Positions 14,073 through 22,591 of a DNA stretch of 26,920 bases are shown here, piece after piece. Source of the stretch: JAAYGT01 sp050252075 (GTDB taxonomy: Bacteria; Pseudomonadota; Gammaproteobacteria; Burkholderiales; Burkholderiaceae_B); assembly GCA_050252075.1 (NCBI GenBank), contig JBFWLP010000040.1:1-26920 (forward strand), read 5' to 3'. A program made the position numbers and the translations under genes. Under the pieces are notes generated by a model. It was given only the letters and a program-made list of their open reading frames with translations, had not been told where the DNA came from and did not search any database. Within the stretch, counting starts at the first letter, position 1. Each line of letters opens with the position of its first letter.

Positions 14073-15153
14073 TAAACGCATTGTTTCCCGCGAGTTGACC
14101 TGATTCGACGATTGCACTGCGCAAACCGTCTAACCCCAAACGCTCGATGGCGCTTACAAATACCCGTGCAATCGTACCATGTTCGTCGCGTTCCACCCGG
14201 GGCGCATAACCGGCCTGATCAATTTTGTTGAAGACCAGAATGCGGGGGGTGGTGTCGGCGCCGATATCGGCCAGCACTTTGTTGACTTCTGCAATTTGCT
14301 CGTCGCGCTGGGGGCTGGCGGCGTCGACCACGTGCAGCAGCAGATCGGCCTGCACGGTTTCTTCGAGCGTAGCCCGGAAGGCCGCGATGAGCGTGGGAGG
14401 AAGGTCGCGAATGAAGCCGACCGTATCGGAAATGACCACCTGCCCCGCCCCTTCGATCCAGATGCGGCGGGTGGTGGTGTCGAGCGTGGCAAAGAGCTGG
14501 TCGGCCGCGTAGGCCCCGGCCCGTGTGAGCGCGTTGAACAGGGTGGATTTGCCGGCGTTGGTGTAGCCCACCAGTGACACCGACAAGGTGGCCCCGCGCG
14601 AGCGCGCCCGGCGCTGGGTGGTGCGCTGGCGCTGCACTTTGGCCAGGCGTTCGCGCAGCACCCGCACTTTGGCACCGATCATGCGACGGTCCATTTCCAG
14701 CTGCGATTCGCCCGGCCCGCGCATGCCGATGCCGCCGCGCTGGCGTTCAAGGTGAGTCCAGAGCCGGGTAAGACGTGTGGACAGATGCTGCAGCTGGGCC
14801 AGTTCGACCTGCAGTTTGCCTTCGTGGCTTTTGGCCCGCAAGGCAAAGATATCGAGAATGAGCGCCACGCGGTCGACCACCCGCAGGTTGAACTGCCGTT
14901 CCAGGTTGCGTTGCTGGGCGGGGCTAAGGGGCTGGTCGAACAGAATGATGTCGGCTTCGGCGGCCTGGGCGATGCCCACCGCTTCTTCAAGCTTGCCAGA
15001 CCCGATGAAATACGCTGCATCGGGGCGGCCGCGACGCACCATGACGGTGTCTACAATATTGGCCCCGGCACCGCGTGCCAGCATGTGGAATTCTTCGGCG
15101 TGAGCGGCGTAATCGGGTTCGCCCAGATCGACGCCGATAACAAGCGCCTTCAT
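14056..15153 (-). CDS. hflX: Ribosome-associated GTPase HflX
   Basis: HflX binds the 50S E-site region and rescues or splits stalled ribosomes, notably under heat stress. The 365-aa protein has the HflX N-terminal domain (about 1-185, including GGIGMRGPGESQLEMDRR at 140-157). The GTPase domain has P-loop GYTNAGKST (196-204), switch II DTVGF (243-247) and NKID. The length is typical. It follows hfq after a hairpin with a short U-run, and its stop lies inside the start of hflK. GGGGGTGG just upstream of ATG 15153 gives a ribosome site. Confidence 0.96.
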   Translation of the reverse strand: MKALVIGVDLGEPDYAAHAEEFHMLARGAGANIVDTVMVRRGRPDAAYFIGSGKLEEAVGIAQAAEADIILFDQPLSPAQQRNLERQFNLRVVDRVALILDIFALRAKSHEGKLQVELAQLQHLSTRLTRLWTHLERQRGGIGMRGPGESQLEMDRRMIGAKVRVLRERLAKVQRQRTTQRRARSRGATLSVSLVGYTNAGKSTLFNALTRAGAYAADQLFATLDTTTRRIWIEGAGQVVISDTVGFIRDLPPTLIAAFRATLEETVQADLLLHVVDAASPQRDEQIAEVNKVLADIGADTTPRILVFNKIDQAGYAPRVERDEHGTIARVFVSAIERLGLDGLRSAIVESGQLAGNNAFNVENI

Positions 15154-15168
15154 AGGCCACCCCCAAAG

Positions 15169-15200
15169 AAAATACCCGCCGCGAACGAGCGAGCGGCGGG
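15169..15200 (-). terminator. Hairpin with short U-run between hfq and hflX
   Basis: On the minus strand CCCGCCGC (15200-15193), a 10-nt loop and GCGGCGGG (15182-15175) form an 8-bp GC stem followed by TATTTTC. The short U-run suggests a partial terminator or attenuator that would raise hfq mRNA relative to hflX. It lies only about 20 nt before the hflX start codon. Confidence 0.55.
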
Positions 15201-15234
15201 CGTAACAGACGGTATTCGGTAAACAGCAGGAAAC

Positions 15235-15471
15235 TTATTCAGCGGTGTCATCCGTTTGGAAGTTGACCGGGCGGGCCGGTACGACCGTGGAAATGGCGTG
15301 CTTGTACACCATTTGCGTAACCGTGTTGCGCAGCAGCACGACGTATTGGTCGAAGGATTCGACCTGACCTTGCAGCTTGATACCGTTGACCAGATAGATG
15401 GACACCGGTACGTGTTCTTTGCGCAGCGCGTTCAGGAATGGATCTTGTAGTATTTGCCCTTTGTTGCTCAT
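15235..15471 (-). CDS. hfq: RNA chaperone Hfq
   Basis: This 78-aa protein is a full-length Hfq, the hexameric Sm-like chaperone that pairs small RNAs with mRNAs. It begins SNKGQILQDPFLNALRKE and carries Sm1 (PVSIYLVNGIKLQGQVESFD) and Sm2 (the YKHAISTVVP block). The C-terminal tail is short, as in other betaproteobacteria. GGAG lies 9 nt before ATG 15471. A 124-nt gap to hisC gives it space for a promoter; hfq is followed by hflX-hflK-hflC as in many proteobacteria. Confidence 0.97.
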   Translation of the reverse strand: MSNKGQILQDPFLNALRKEHVPVSIYLVNGIKLQGQVESFDQYVVLLRNTVTQMVYKHAISTVVPARPVNFQTDDTAE

Positions 15472-15492
15472 TGGCTAGGCTCCGTTCGAGTT

Positions 15493-15519
15493 GTTATAGA
15501 GTGGTTGGTAGGTGTACAA
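15493..15519 (-). promoter_or_regulatory. hfq: Weak candidate promoter for hfq
   Basis: On the minus strand TTGTAC (15519-15514) and TATAAC (15498-15493) are separated by 15 nt, shorter than ideal, about 20 nt upstream of the hfq start codon. The -10 is a 5/6 match and the -35 is 3/6. It is listed because this is the only sizeable gap between hisC and hfq. Confidence 0.3.
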
Positions 15520-15595
15520 AACGCTTACTTTACAGGGTTTTCCCCGATGCTGCACGCTGTGTAACCGCCAACCTCCCCGCGAAGCCTATTCTACC

Positions 15596-16690
15596 CTAAG
15601 CCGCCGGCGCCGCCACCTGGGGCAGGCTTTCTGAAACGGCCTGAAGCAACCGTTCGCACTCTTGCGGCGTACCCACTGAAATACGCAGGTATTGCTGGAT
15701 GCGCGGGTGGCTAAGGCGGCGCACCAGCACGTTGCGGCTGCGCAGGGCCTGGGCCAGCGCGGCACCGTCGTGCAAGGGGTGGCGAACGAACAGGAAATTG
15801 GTGCTGCTGGGCAGCACCTGGAAGCCCAGACCGGCCAGTTGCTGCGCCAGCTGGTCGCGCGTTTGCATGATGGTGCGGCGCGTTTGCTCGAAGTAGCCGG
15901 TGTCTTCCATGGCGGCCACGGCGGCCGCCTGGGCCAGTGTATCGAGCGGGTAAGAATTGAAACTGTCTTTTACACGGTTCAGGCCCTGGATGATTTCGGG
16001 GCTGGACATGGCAAACCCCACCCGCATGCCGGCCAGCGAGCGCGACTTGGAGAACGTGTGCACCGTGACAATGTTGGGGTGCTGCGCGATCAGGCCCGTG
16101 GCTGTTTCGGCCCCGAAATCGACATAGGCTTCGTCGACCACCACCGGCGTATCGGGGTGGGCGGCGGCAATGGCGGCGATGTCGGCCAATGGCAGCACCT
16201 GACCGGTGGGGGCGTTGGGGTTGGCAAAAATAATGCCGCCCGGTGTGGGGCCTTTGTAGCCGGTGTAATCGGCCGCACGAATGTTCAGGTTGTCATCGAG
16301 CGGAATGATGTGCACGGGAATATCGAACAGCAGGCAGTACGTGGCGTAAAAGCTGTAGGTGATATCGGGCATGCACAGGGGGCGCAAGCCGTGGCGGAAC
16401 AAGGCATTGAAAATATGCGCCAGCACGTCGTCGGAGCCGTTGCCCACAAACACCTGGTCGGGCGTCAGGCCGTGGTGCCGGGCAATGGCCTGGCGCAGCG
16501 CGGTGGATTCGTTGTCGGGGTACAGCTTCAGGTTGCCGTTGGCGGCGTCGTGAATGGCCTGCAAGGCCCGGGGTGACGGCCCGTAGGGGTTTTCATTGGT
16601 GTTCAGCTTCAGCAGGTTGGGCACCTTGGGCTGCTCGCCGGCCACATAGGGCATCAGGCCAACAACGTGATCACTCCAGAAACGACTCAT
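15596..16690 (-). CDS. hisC: Histidinol-phosphate aminotransferase
   Basis: This 364-aa fold-type I PLP aminotransferase makes histidinol phosphate from imidazole-acetol phosphate, with glutamate as donor. It shows LNTNENPYGPSP (29-40), NGSDDVLAHIF, ANPNAPTGQVLP (156-167), VVDEAYVDF (184-192) and the PLP lysine K215 in HTFSKSRSLAGMRVGFA. The length is normal. Its ATG overlaps the der stop by 4 nt (ATGA), which implies translational coupling to a ribosome-assembly GTPase. It lies away from the main his genes. It could be a second HisC copy with broader aromatic aminotransferase activity. Confidence 0.92.
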   Translation of the reverse strand: MSRFWSDHVVGLMPYVAGEQPKVPNLLKLNTNENPYGPSPRALQAIHDAANGNLKLYPDNESTALRQAIARHHGLTPDQVFVGNGSDDVLAHIFNALFRHGLRPLCMPDITYSFYATYCLLFDIPVHIIPLDDNLNIRAADYTGYKGPTPGGIIFANPNAPTGQVLPLADIAAIAAAHPDTPVVVDEAYVDFGAETATGLIAQHPNIVTVHTFSKSRSLAGMRVGFAMSSPEIIQGLNRVKDSFNSYPLDTLAQAAAVAAMEDTGYFEQTRRTIMQTRDQLAQQLAGLGFQVLPSSTNFLFVRHPLHDGAALAQALRSRNVLVRRLSHPRIQQYLRISVGTPQECERLLQAVSESLPQVAAPAA

Positions 16691-18171
16691 GAATTGCCTT
16701 GGATATACGGATTGTGTGACGATTTGAATTCAATGCGCAACGGCGTGCCGTCGAGCTTGAACGCCGTGCGAAACCGGGTTTCCAGATAACGGCGATAGGA
16801 ATCGGAAATGGCGTCGAGGGCGTTGCCGTGAATGATGATGAGCGGCGGGTTCTGGCCGCCCTGGTGAGCATACCGCATTTTGGGCCGGAAAATGCCCTTG
16901 CGCGGCGGCGGTTGCTGTTCGACGGCGGCATGCAGCACGCGGGTTAAACGCGGGGTGGACAATTTTGCAAAGGCGGCGGCGTGGGCGGCGTTCACCGATT
17001 TGAGCAAGGGCCGTATGCCCTGCCCTTTCAGGGCGGACACGTTGTGCACTTTGGCGAACGACAGAAAGCGCAGTTTGCGGTCGAACTCGCGCTTGATGCG
17101 CTCGCGCTGCTCTTCGGACAAGCCGTCCCATTTGTTGATGGCCACCACCAGCGCCCGGCCGGTTTCCAGAATGAAGCCGGCAATGTGGGCGTCTTGGTCG
17201 GAGATTTCGGCCTGGGCGTCGAGCATGAGCAGCACCACGTTGCAGGCCTCGATGGCCTGCAGGGTTTTGATCACGGAAAATTTTTCAACGGCCTCGAATA
17301 CCTTGCCCCGGCGACGCAAGCCGGCGGTATCGATAAGGGTGTATTCCACACCATCGCGTTCGAATTCGATTTCGATGGCGTCGCGGGTGGTGCCGGGCAG
17401 GTCGAAGGCAATGACGCGCTCTTCGCCCAGCAAGGTGTTGATGATGGTGGACTTGCCCACGTTGGGGCGCCCCACGATGGCCAGCTTGATGCGGTGCCGG
17501 CGTGCCGCTTCTTCGGATTCGGCGGCGTCGGGTGCGGAGGCGCCGGCGGCCGGGGCGGCGGTGTCGGCCGCAATAAGGGCGTCGACATCGGCGTCGCTGA
17601 GTTCGTCGTCGGTGCCTTCGGACGCATTGGCAAGCGTGTCGTTGTCGGTGTCGTCGAGAATGTGCGGCACGTGCGACAAGGCGTTTTCAATGAGGTCGAC
17701 CACGCCGTCGCCGTGCGAGGCCGAAATGGCATGGGGTTCGCCCAGGCCCAGTTCGTGAAATTCCGATGTGGCGGCGCTGTAGCGCATGCCTTCGGCCTTG
17801 TTTACGGCCAGCAGCACTTTCTGGCCGGTTTTGCGCAGCAGGCGGGCAATGTCGTGGTCGTGCGCGTTGACGCCGGCGCGGGCGTCGACCAGAAAAATGA
17901 CGACGTCGGATTCGGCAATGGCCTGCTGCGTCTGGCGGGCCATTTCCAGCAGAATGCCGTCTTTGGCCACGGGCTCGAAGCCGCCGGTATCCACGGCGAT
18001 GAAGGGCCGGCTGCCCACGCGGCCTTCACCGTAGTGGCGGTCGCGCGTTAACCCGGCGAAATCGGCCACCAGAGCCGCCCGCGACCGGGTTATGCGGTTG
18101 AACAAGGTGGATTTGCCCACGTTGGGGCGCCCCACCAGGGCAACCACAGGTTTTACACTGACCGTTTTCAA
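16687..18171 (-). CDS. der: Ribosome biogenesis GTPase Der (EngA)
   Basis: Der has two consecutive GTPase domains and a KH-like C-terminal domain, and is needed for 50S subunit maturation. P-loops GRPNVGKST occur at residues 14-22 and 234-242. DTGG and DTAGL are the two switch II motifs, and NKAEG and NKWDG the specificity loops. The linker between the GTPase domains (about 171-226) is long, acidic and Ala-rich. It starts with a 4-nt ATGA overlap with bamB and ends with a 4-nt overlap with hisC. Confidence 0.97.
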   Translation of the reverse strand: MKTVSVKPVVALVGRPNVGKSTLFNRITRSRAALVADFAGLTRDRHYGEGRVGSRPFIAVDTGGFEPVAKDGILLEMARQTQQAIAESDVVIFLVDARAGVNAHDHDIARLLRKTGQKVLLAVNKAEGMRYSAATSEFHELGLGEPHAISASHGDGVVDLIENALSHVPHILDDTDNDTLANASEGTDDELSDADVDALIAADTAAPAAGASAPDAAESEEAARRHRIKLAIVGRPNVGKSTIINTLLGEERVIAFDLPGTTRDAIEIEFERDGVEYTLIDTAGLRRRGKVFEAVEKFSVIKTLQAIEACNVVLLMLDAQAEISDQDAHIAGFILETGRALVVAINKWDGLSEEQRERIKREFDRKLRFLSFAKVHNVSALKGQGIRPLLKSVNAAHAAAFAKLSTPRLTRVLHAAVEQQPPPRKGIFRPKMRYAHQGGQNPPLIIIHGNALDAISDSYRRYLETRFRTAFKLDGTPLRIEFKSSHNPYIQGNS

Positions 18172-19325
18172 TTCACACTCACTCGAAGCAACCGGCCTTC
18201 ACCGGTTTGCACAATAAAGCCGCTGGGCGTGGCGACCAGCGGTGACACGATCGGGTCGTCACCCACTTGCACGCGGCCCAGCAGGCGGCCGTCGGTGCGG
18301 GATAAAAAGTGGATATAGCCTTCCAGGTCGCCGAACGCAACGGCTTGCGGCAACACGGCCGGGCCCGACAGCTGGCGATTGGCCAGCCCGGCCTGTTTCC
18401 AGACTTCGGTGCCGTCGTCCAGGCGGAAGGCATACACCGTATCGCGGCGCGTGGCGGCGTACACCTGCTGCGGATCACTGGTCATGCCGGTATTGCTGGA
18501 AAAGGGCTGTTCCCACACGGGCATGCCCCCGCGCGAGATATCGAAGCACACAATGCGGCCCTGGTAGGTTACGCCGCACAGCAAGGGGCCCTGGATTTGC
18601 GGGGTACCCACGACGTCGTTGATGCGTTCCAGATCGGTGGCGCCGTACGAGGCCGACACGGTGCCTTCCCATTGCACGTTGCCGGTGGCCGCCTCGATGG
18701 CCATGAGACGGCCGTTGGGCAAGCCGGAAATAACCAGACCCTGCACCGACAGCATGCGCATATTGGTTTGCAGGGCCAGCGCGGGGCCGGGCCGCTGCAC
18801 GCTCCAGCGGGGCTCGCCGGTGGCGGCATCGAAGGCCTGGATGCGGTAATCGGTGGTGCGCACCACCACCACGCCGTCGCCCACGGTGGGGGGCATGTTC
18901 ACGGCGCTGCTGGCACGGGTGCGCCAGCGTTCACGGCCTTGTTCGTCGAGCGCAATGACGGTGCCGCCGATGCCCACCACAGCAGTGGTGACGCCGTCGG
19001 AGCCCACACCGGCCGACAGTTCGCCGGACAAGGCGGTTTGCCAGCGGATTTGCCCGGTGCTGACGTTCGCACTGACCACTTTGCCGTCGGGGGTGGCCGC
19101 GAAGACGGTGTCTTGCACCACCATGGGCGCAAAGCCGTAGCCGCCGCCGCTGCCCACGGGCACCGACCAGGAAACGGCGGCCGAGATGGCGGCCGGGTAC
19201 TCGGTGAGGGGTACCGGATCGTACTTGGGGTTGTGGTTGGAGAACATGGAACAACCCGACAGCGCCGCAAAAGCAAGCGCCGCCGCGCTGTGGCGCAGAA
19301 GTCGACGAGACGTGGTCAATGGCAT
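18168..19325 (-). CDS. bamB: Outer membrane protein assembly factor BamB
   Basis: BamB is a lipoprotein of the BAM complex that supports insertion of beta-barrel proteins into the outer membrane. The 385-aa sequence has a lipoprotein signal peptide (RRLLRHSAAALAFAALSGC) with lipobox cysteine C25. PQQ/beta-propeller blades follow, with repeated motifs such as VIALDEQGRERWR, IQAFDAATGEPRW, LMAIEAATGNVQW and VYAFRLDDGTEVWK. It lies 3 nt after yfgM and overlaps der by 4 nt, the usual yfgM-bamB-der arrangement. Confidence 0.95.
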   Translation of the reverse strand: MPLTTSRRLLRHSAAALAFAALSGCSMFSNHNPKYDPVPLTEYPAAISAAVSWSVPVGSGGGYGFAPMVVQDTVFAATPDGKVVSANVSTGQIRWQTALSGELSAGVGSDGVTTAVVGIGGTVIALDEQGRERWRTRASSAVNMPPTVGDGVVVVRTTDYRIQAFDAATGEPRWSVQRPGPALALQTNMRMLSVQGLVISGLPNGRLMAIEAATGNVQWEGTVSASYGATDLERINDVVGTPQIQGPLLCGVTYQGRIVCFDISRGGMPVWEQPFSSNTGMTSDPQQVYAATRRDTVYAFRLDDGTEVWKQAGLANRQLSGPAVLPQAVAFGDLEGYIHFLSRTDGRLLGRVQVGDDPIVSPLVATPSGFIVQTGEGRLLRVSVN

Positions 19326-19328
19326 GGT

Positions 19329-19964
19329 TCAGGCTCCCGCCAGGGCGTCAATTTTAAGTTGAATGATGGGGGCGGTGGGGTCGGAACCCACGACTTTCAG
19401 GGCGGCCTCCCAGGCCGCGCGGGCTTCTTGTTTCTTGCCCTGTGCCAGAAGAATGTCGCCGCGCCGGTCGGCGTACAAGCCCTGGAAGGCGGCGGGCGGG
19501 TTGCTTAACTGGGCCAGCGCGGCATCGTACTGCTGCTGTTGCAGCAACAGACCGGCCAGGCGCAGGCGGGCCAGCGCGGCAAAGGCCGGATCGGTATCCT
19601 GGGCCACCAGCCATTCCAGCTGTTCGCGGGCGGCATCGAGGTCGCCGGCGTCGGCCAACGCTTTGGCGGCAATGAGAACGGCGCGCGGGGTGTAGCCTGA
19701 CGACGGGAAGTCGGCGCGCAGCGTGGCGACGGCGGCCTTGATGCGCGTAACGCTGTCTTCGCCGGGCTGGCTGACCGAGCGCTCAAGGGCTTCGAAGTAG
19801 CCCATGGCCTGGGTGGCCTTGTGCCCCTGGTACCATTGCCAGCCGCGCCAGCCGGCCACGGCCGCCACCAGCACAAACGCGATGACCACGCATAAGGTGC
19901 CGTAGCGATCCCACCACGCCTTGATCGCGTCCAGCTTTTCCTGTTCTTCCAAATCGTATGCCAT
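19329..19964 (-). CDS. yfgM: YfgM-family tetratricopeptide membrane protein
   Basis: YfgM is an inner-membrane protein with a periplasmic TPR-like domain. In E. coli it associates with PpiD and the SecYEG translocon in handing over outer-membrane client proteins. Here a short cytoplasmic part (MAYDLEEQEKLDAIKAWWDR) precedes one transmembrane helix (about residues 23-42). Ala/Leu-rich helical repeats follow, including LRLAGLLLQQQQYDAALAQL and GDILLAQGKKQEARAAWEAA. At 211 aa it has normal length. The gaps to hisS (4 nt) and bamB (3 nt) indicate one transcript. Confidence 0.92.
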   Translation of the reverse strand: MAYDLEEQEKLDAIKAWWDRYGTLCVVIAFVLVAAVAGWRGWQWYQGHKATQAMGYFEALERSVSQPGEDSVTRIKAAVATLRADFPSSGYTPRAVLIAAKALADAGDLDAAREQLEWLVAQDTDPAFAALARLRLAGLLLQQQQYDAALAQLSNPPAAFQGLYADRRGDILLAQGKKQEARAAWEAALKVVGSDPTAPIIQLKIDALAGA

Positions 19965-19968
19965 GCGT

Positions 19969-21255
19969 TTAAACCTTTGTCTTCAATTCGTTAACCAGAC
20001 GGTCGAAGGGTACCGTTTCTTGTTGGGGCTGATCGGCAATGAGCGATTCGCGCAGCCACTTCACGCTTGCCGAACCAGAGTCTAGTTCATCTTGGCCGAT
20101 AATGACGGCCACGCCCGCCCCGCTGGCGTCGGCACGCTTGAATTGCGACTTGAAGCCGCTGGAGCCGGCGTGAACAATGACACGTAAACCGGCATCGCGC
20201 AAGGCTTCGGCCACCTGGGCCGCCTTGCGCTGGGCGGCGTCGCCCTGGTGAATAACGTACACCTGGCATTCGGGCGCGGGCGCCGGTGCCACGGTTTGCG
20301 TCCAGAGATCGAGCAGGCGTTCCATGCCGATGGCAAAGCCCACCGCCGGCGACGGCTTGCCGCCCAGCAATTCGATCAGGCCGTCGTAACGGCCACCGCC
20401 GCACACGGTGCCCTGCGCGCCGAGCCGGTCGGTGACCCACTCGAACACCGTAAGATTGTAGTAGTCGAGCCCGCGCACCAGACGCGGGTTCAGGCGATAG
20501 CCGATACCGGCGTCGTCAAGGCGCTCGCACACCCCCCGGAAATGTGCCAGCGACTGCTCGCCCAGAAAGTCGAACAGACGCGGTGCGTTGTCGGCCATTT
20601 CCTGCATGGCGGGGTTTTTTGTATCGAGCACGCGCAAGGGGTTGGTGTGCATGCGGCGACGCGCTTCGTCGTCGAGCACGTGAACGTGCTGTTCCAGGTA
20701 GGCGATGAGCGCGGCGCGGTGAGCGGCGCGTTCGTCGGCCTGCCCCAGCGAGTTCAGTTCCAGGCGGATGTCGTTCAGGCCCAGCGTTTTCCACAGGCGG
20801 CCCAGCATGACGATCAGTTCGGCATCGATGTCGGGGCCGGCAAAGCCCAGTGCCTCGACGTCGATCTGGTGAAACTGGCGGTAACGGCCGCGCTGGGGCT
20901 TTTCGTGACGGAACACCGGCCCGATGGCAAACACGCGATGGGGCCGGTCGTAGAGCAGGTTGTGCTCGATGGTGGCCCGCACCATGCCTGCGGTGAATTC
21001 GGGACGCATGGTAAGGTGCTCGTCGTTCAGGGCGTCGGTGAAGGAATACATTTCCTTTTCGACGATGTCGGTCACTTCACCGATACCCCGCGTGAACAGG
21101 CGGGTGTGCTCCAGCACGGGGGTGCGCATGTTGCGGTAGCCATAAGCGGCCAGCCAGTCGCGCACGACGGCTTCCAGGTGTTCCCACTGGTTGCTGGTGT
21201 CGGGTAATACATCTTTCATGCCGGTCAGGGCACGCACTTTCTGAAACGACGTCAT
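19969..21255 (-). CDS. hisS: Histidyl-tRNA synthetase
   Basis: HisS charges tRNA-His. This 428-aa class II synthetase starts ALTGMKDVLPDTSNQWEHLE. It has motif 2 around FRHEKPQRGRYRQFHQIDVE, the histidine-specific RGLDYYNLTVFEW segment, and motif 3 VGFAIGMERLLDLW. The C-terminal anticodon-binding domain (about 330-428) is present, which distinguishes it from the HisZ paralogue at 10388-11548. It follows ispG by 28 nt and precedes yfgM by 4 nt. Confidence 0.97.
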   Translation of the reverse strand: MTSFQKVRALTGMKDVLPDTSNQWEHLEAVVRDWLAAYGYRNMRTPVLEHTRLFTRGIGEVTDIVEKEMYSFTDALNDEHLTMRPEFTAGMVRATIEHNLLYDRPHRVFAIGPVFRHEKPQRGRYRQFHQIDVEALGFAGPDIDAELIVMLGRLWKTLGLNDIRLELNSLGQADERAAHRAALIAYLEQHVHVLDDEARRRMHTNPLRVLDTKNPAMQEMADNAPRLFDFLGEQSLAHFRGVCERLDDAGIGYRLNPRLVRGLDYYNLTVFEWVTDRLGAQGTVCGGGRYDGLIELLGGKPSPAVGFAIGMERLLDLWTQTVAPAPAPECQVYVIHQGDAAQRKAAQVAEALRDAGLRVIVHAGSSGFKSQFKRADASGAGVAVIIGQDELDSGSASVKWLRESLIADQPQQETVPFDRLVNELKTKV

Positions 21256-21283
21256 AGAAGGTAAAGGCTAATGGCCCGGCCCG

Positions 21284-22591
21284 CTAGGCCGGTGTACGGG
21301 TTGAGGTGGCGGCGGTGGCGGCGGCGCCGTAGCGGCGCTGCACGTAGTTCAGCACGATGGCCTGGAACTCGCGCGCAATGGTGTCGCCTTTTAACGTAAC
21401 CGTGCGCTCGCCGTCAATGTAGACGGGGGCGGCCGGCACTTCGCCGGTGCCCGGCAGGCTGATGCCGATGTCGGCATGCCGGCTTTCGCCGGGCCCGTTC
21501 ACCACACACCCCATGACGGCCACGTTCATGGTTTCCACGCCGGGATATTGTGTTTTCCACAGCGGCATTTGCTCGCGCAAATAGGTTTGAATGTCGTTGG
21601 CCAGTTCCTGGAACACCGTGCTGCTGGTGCGGCCGCAGCCGGGGCAAGCCACGACCATGGGGGTAAAGGCCCGCAGCCCCATGGTTTGCAGGATTTCCTG
21701 GGCCACCACCACTTCGCGGGTGCGGTCGCCGCCCGGTTCGGGGGTAAGCGATATACGGATGGTGTCGCCGATGCCTTTTTGCAGCAGCACCGCCAGGGCG
21801 GCCGTAGAGGCCACAATGCCTTTGCTGCCCATGCCCGCTTCGGTCAGGCCCAGATGCAGGGGGTAGTCGCAGCGTGCCGACAGATCGGTGTACACGGCGA
21901 TCAGGTCTTGCACGTGGCTGACCTTGCACGACAGCATAATGGCGTTGCCCGGCAGGCCCAGGGCCTCGGCGCGCTGCGCATTGCTGATGGCCGATACCAC
22001 CAGCGCATGGCGCATGACGGCCTGGGCGTCCCAGGGCTGGGCCAGCCGGCTGTTTTCGTCCATGAGCCGCGCCATGAGTTCGTGGTCAAGGCTTCCCCAG
22101 TTCACGCCGATGCGCACCGGCTTGTTGTAGCGGCAGGCGACGTCGATCATTTGCGCAAAGTTGTCGTCGCGCTTTTTTCCGCCGCCCATGTTGCCGGGGT
22201 TGATGCGGTACTTGGACAGGGCCTGGGCGCAGTCGGGGTACTGGGTAAGCAGCTTGTGGCCGTTGAAATGGAAGTCGCCCACCAGGGGAACGGACACGCC
22301 CATGCGGTCGAGCTGTTCGCGAATGGCCGGCACTTCGCGGGCCGCTTCCGGCGTGTTGACCGTGATGCGCACGAGTTCGGAGCCGGCCTGCGCCAGTTCC
22401 TTGACCTGAATGGCCGTGGCGATGGCGTCGGCCGTGTCGGTGTTGGTCATGGATTGAACGACCACGGGGGCGTTGCCCCCGACCCGCACCACGGTATTTC
22501 CCCAGGACACGGCGGCGCTGCGCGTAAGACGACGCGGGGCCGCCCCTACCGGCGCAGGCTGGCAGGCGGAGAGTGAAAAAAGATCAGTCAT
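21284..22591 (-). CDS. ispG: (E)-4-hydroxy-3-methylbut-2-enyl-diphosphate synthase
   Basis: IspG (GcpE) is the penultimate enzyme of the MEP isoprenoid pathway and reduces MEcPP to HMBPP with a [4Fe-4S] cluster. The cluster ligands are visible as C316 and C319 (ACPGCGRTSS), C362 (GCVVNGPGE) and the glutamate E369. The N-terminal TIM-barrel part shows VQSMTNTDTAD and NPGNMGGGKK. At 435 aa it is in the long betaproteobacterial form, with a middle stretch absent from some shorter homologues. The start overlaps the rodZ-like stop by 8 nt (ATGACTGA). Confidence 0.97.
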   Translation of the reverse strand: MTDLFSLSACQPAPVGAAPRRLTRSAAVSWGNTVVRVGGNAPVVVQSMTNTDTADAIATAIQVKELAQAGSELVRITVNTPEAAREVPAIREQLDRMGVSVPLVGDFHFNGHKLLTQYPDCAQALSKYRINPGNMGGGKKRDDNFAQMIDVACRYNKPVRIGVNWGSLDHELMARLMDENSRLAQPWDAQAVMRHALVVSAISNAQRAEALGLPGNAIMLSCKVSHVQDLIAVYTDLSARCDYPLHLGLTEAGMGSKGIVASTAALAVLLQKGIGDTIRISLTPEPGGDRTREVVVAQEILQTMGLRAFTPMVVACPGCGRTSSTVFQELANDIQTYLREQMPLWKTQYPGVETMNVAVMGCVVNGPGESRHADIGISLPGTGEVPAAPVYIDGERTVTLKGDTIAREFQAIVLNYVQRRYGAAATAATSTRTPA

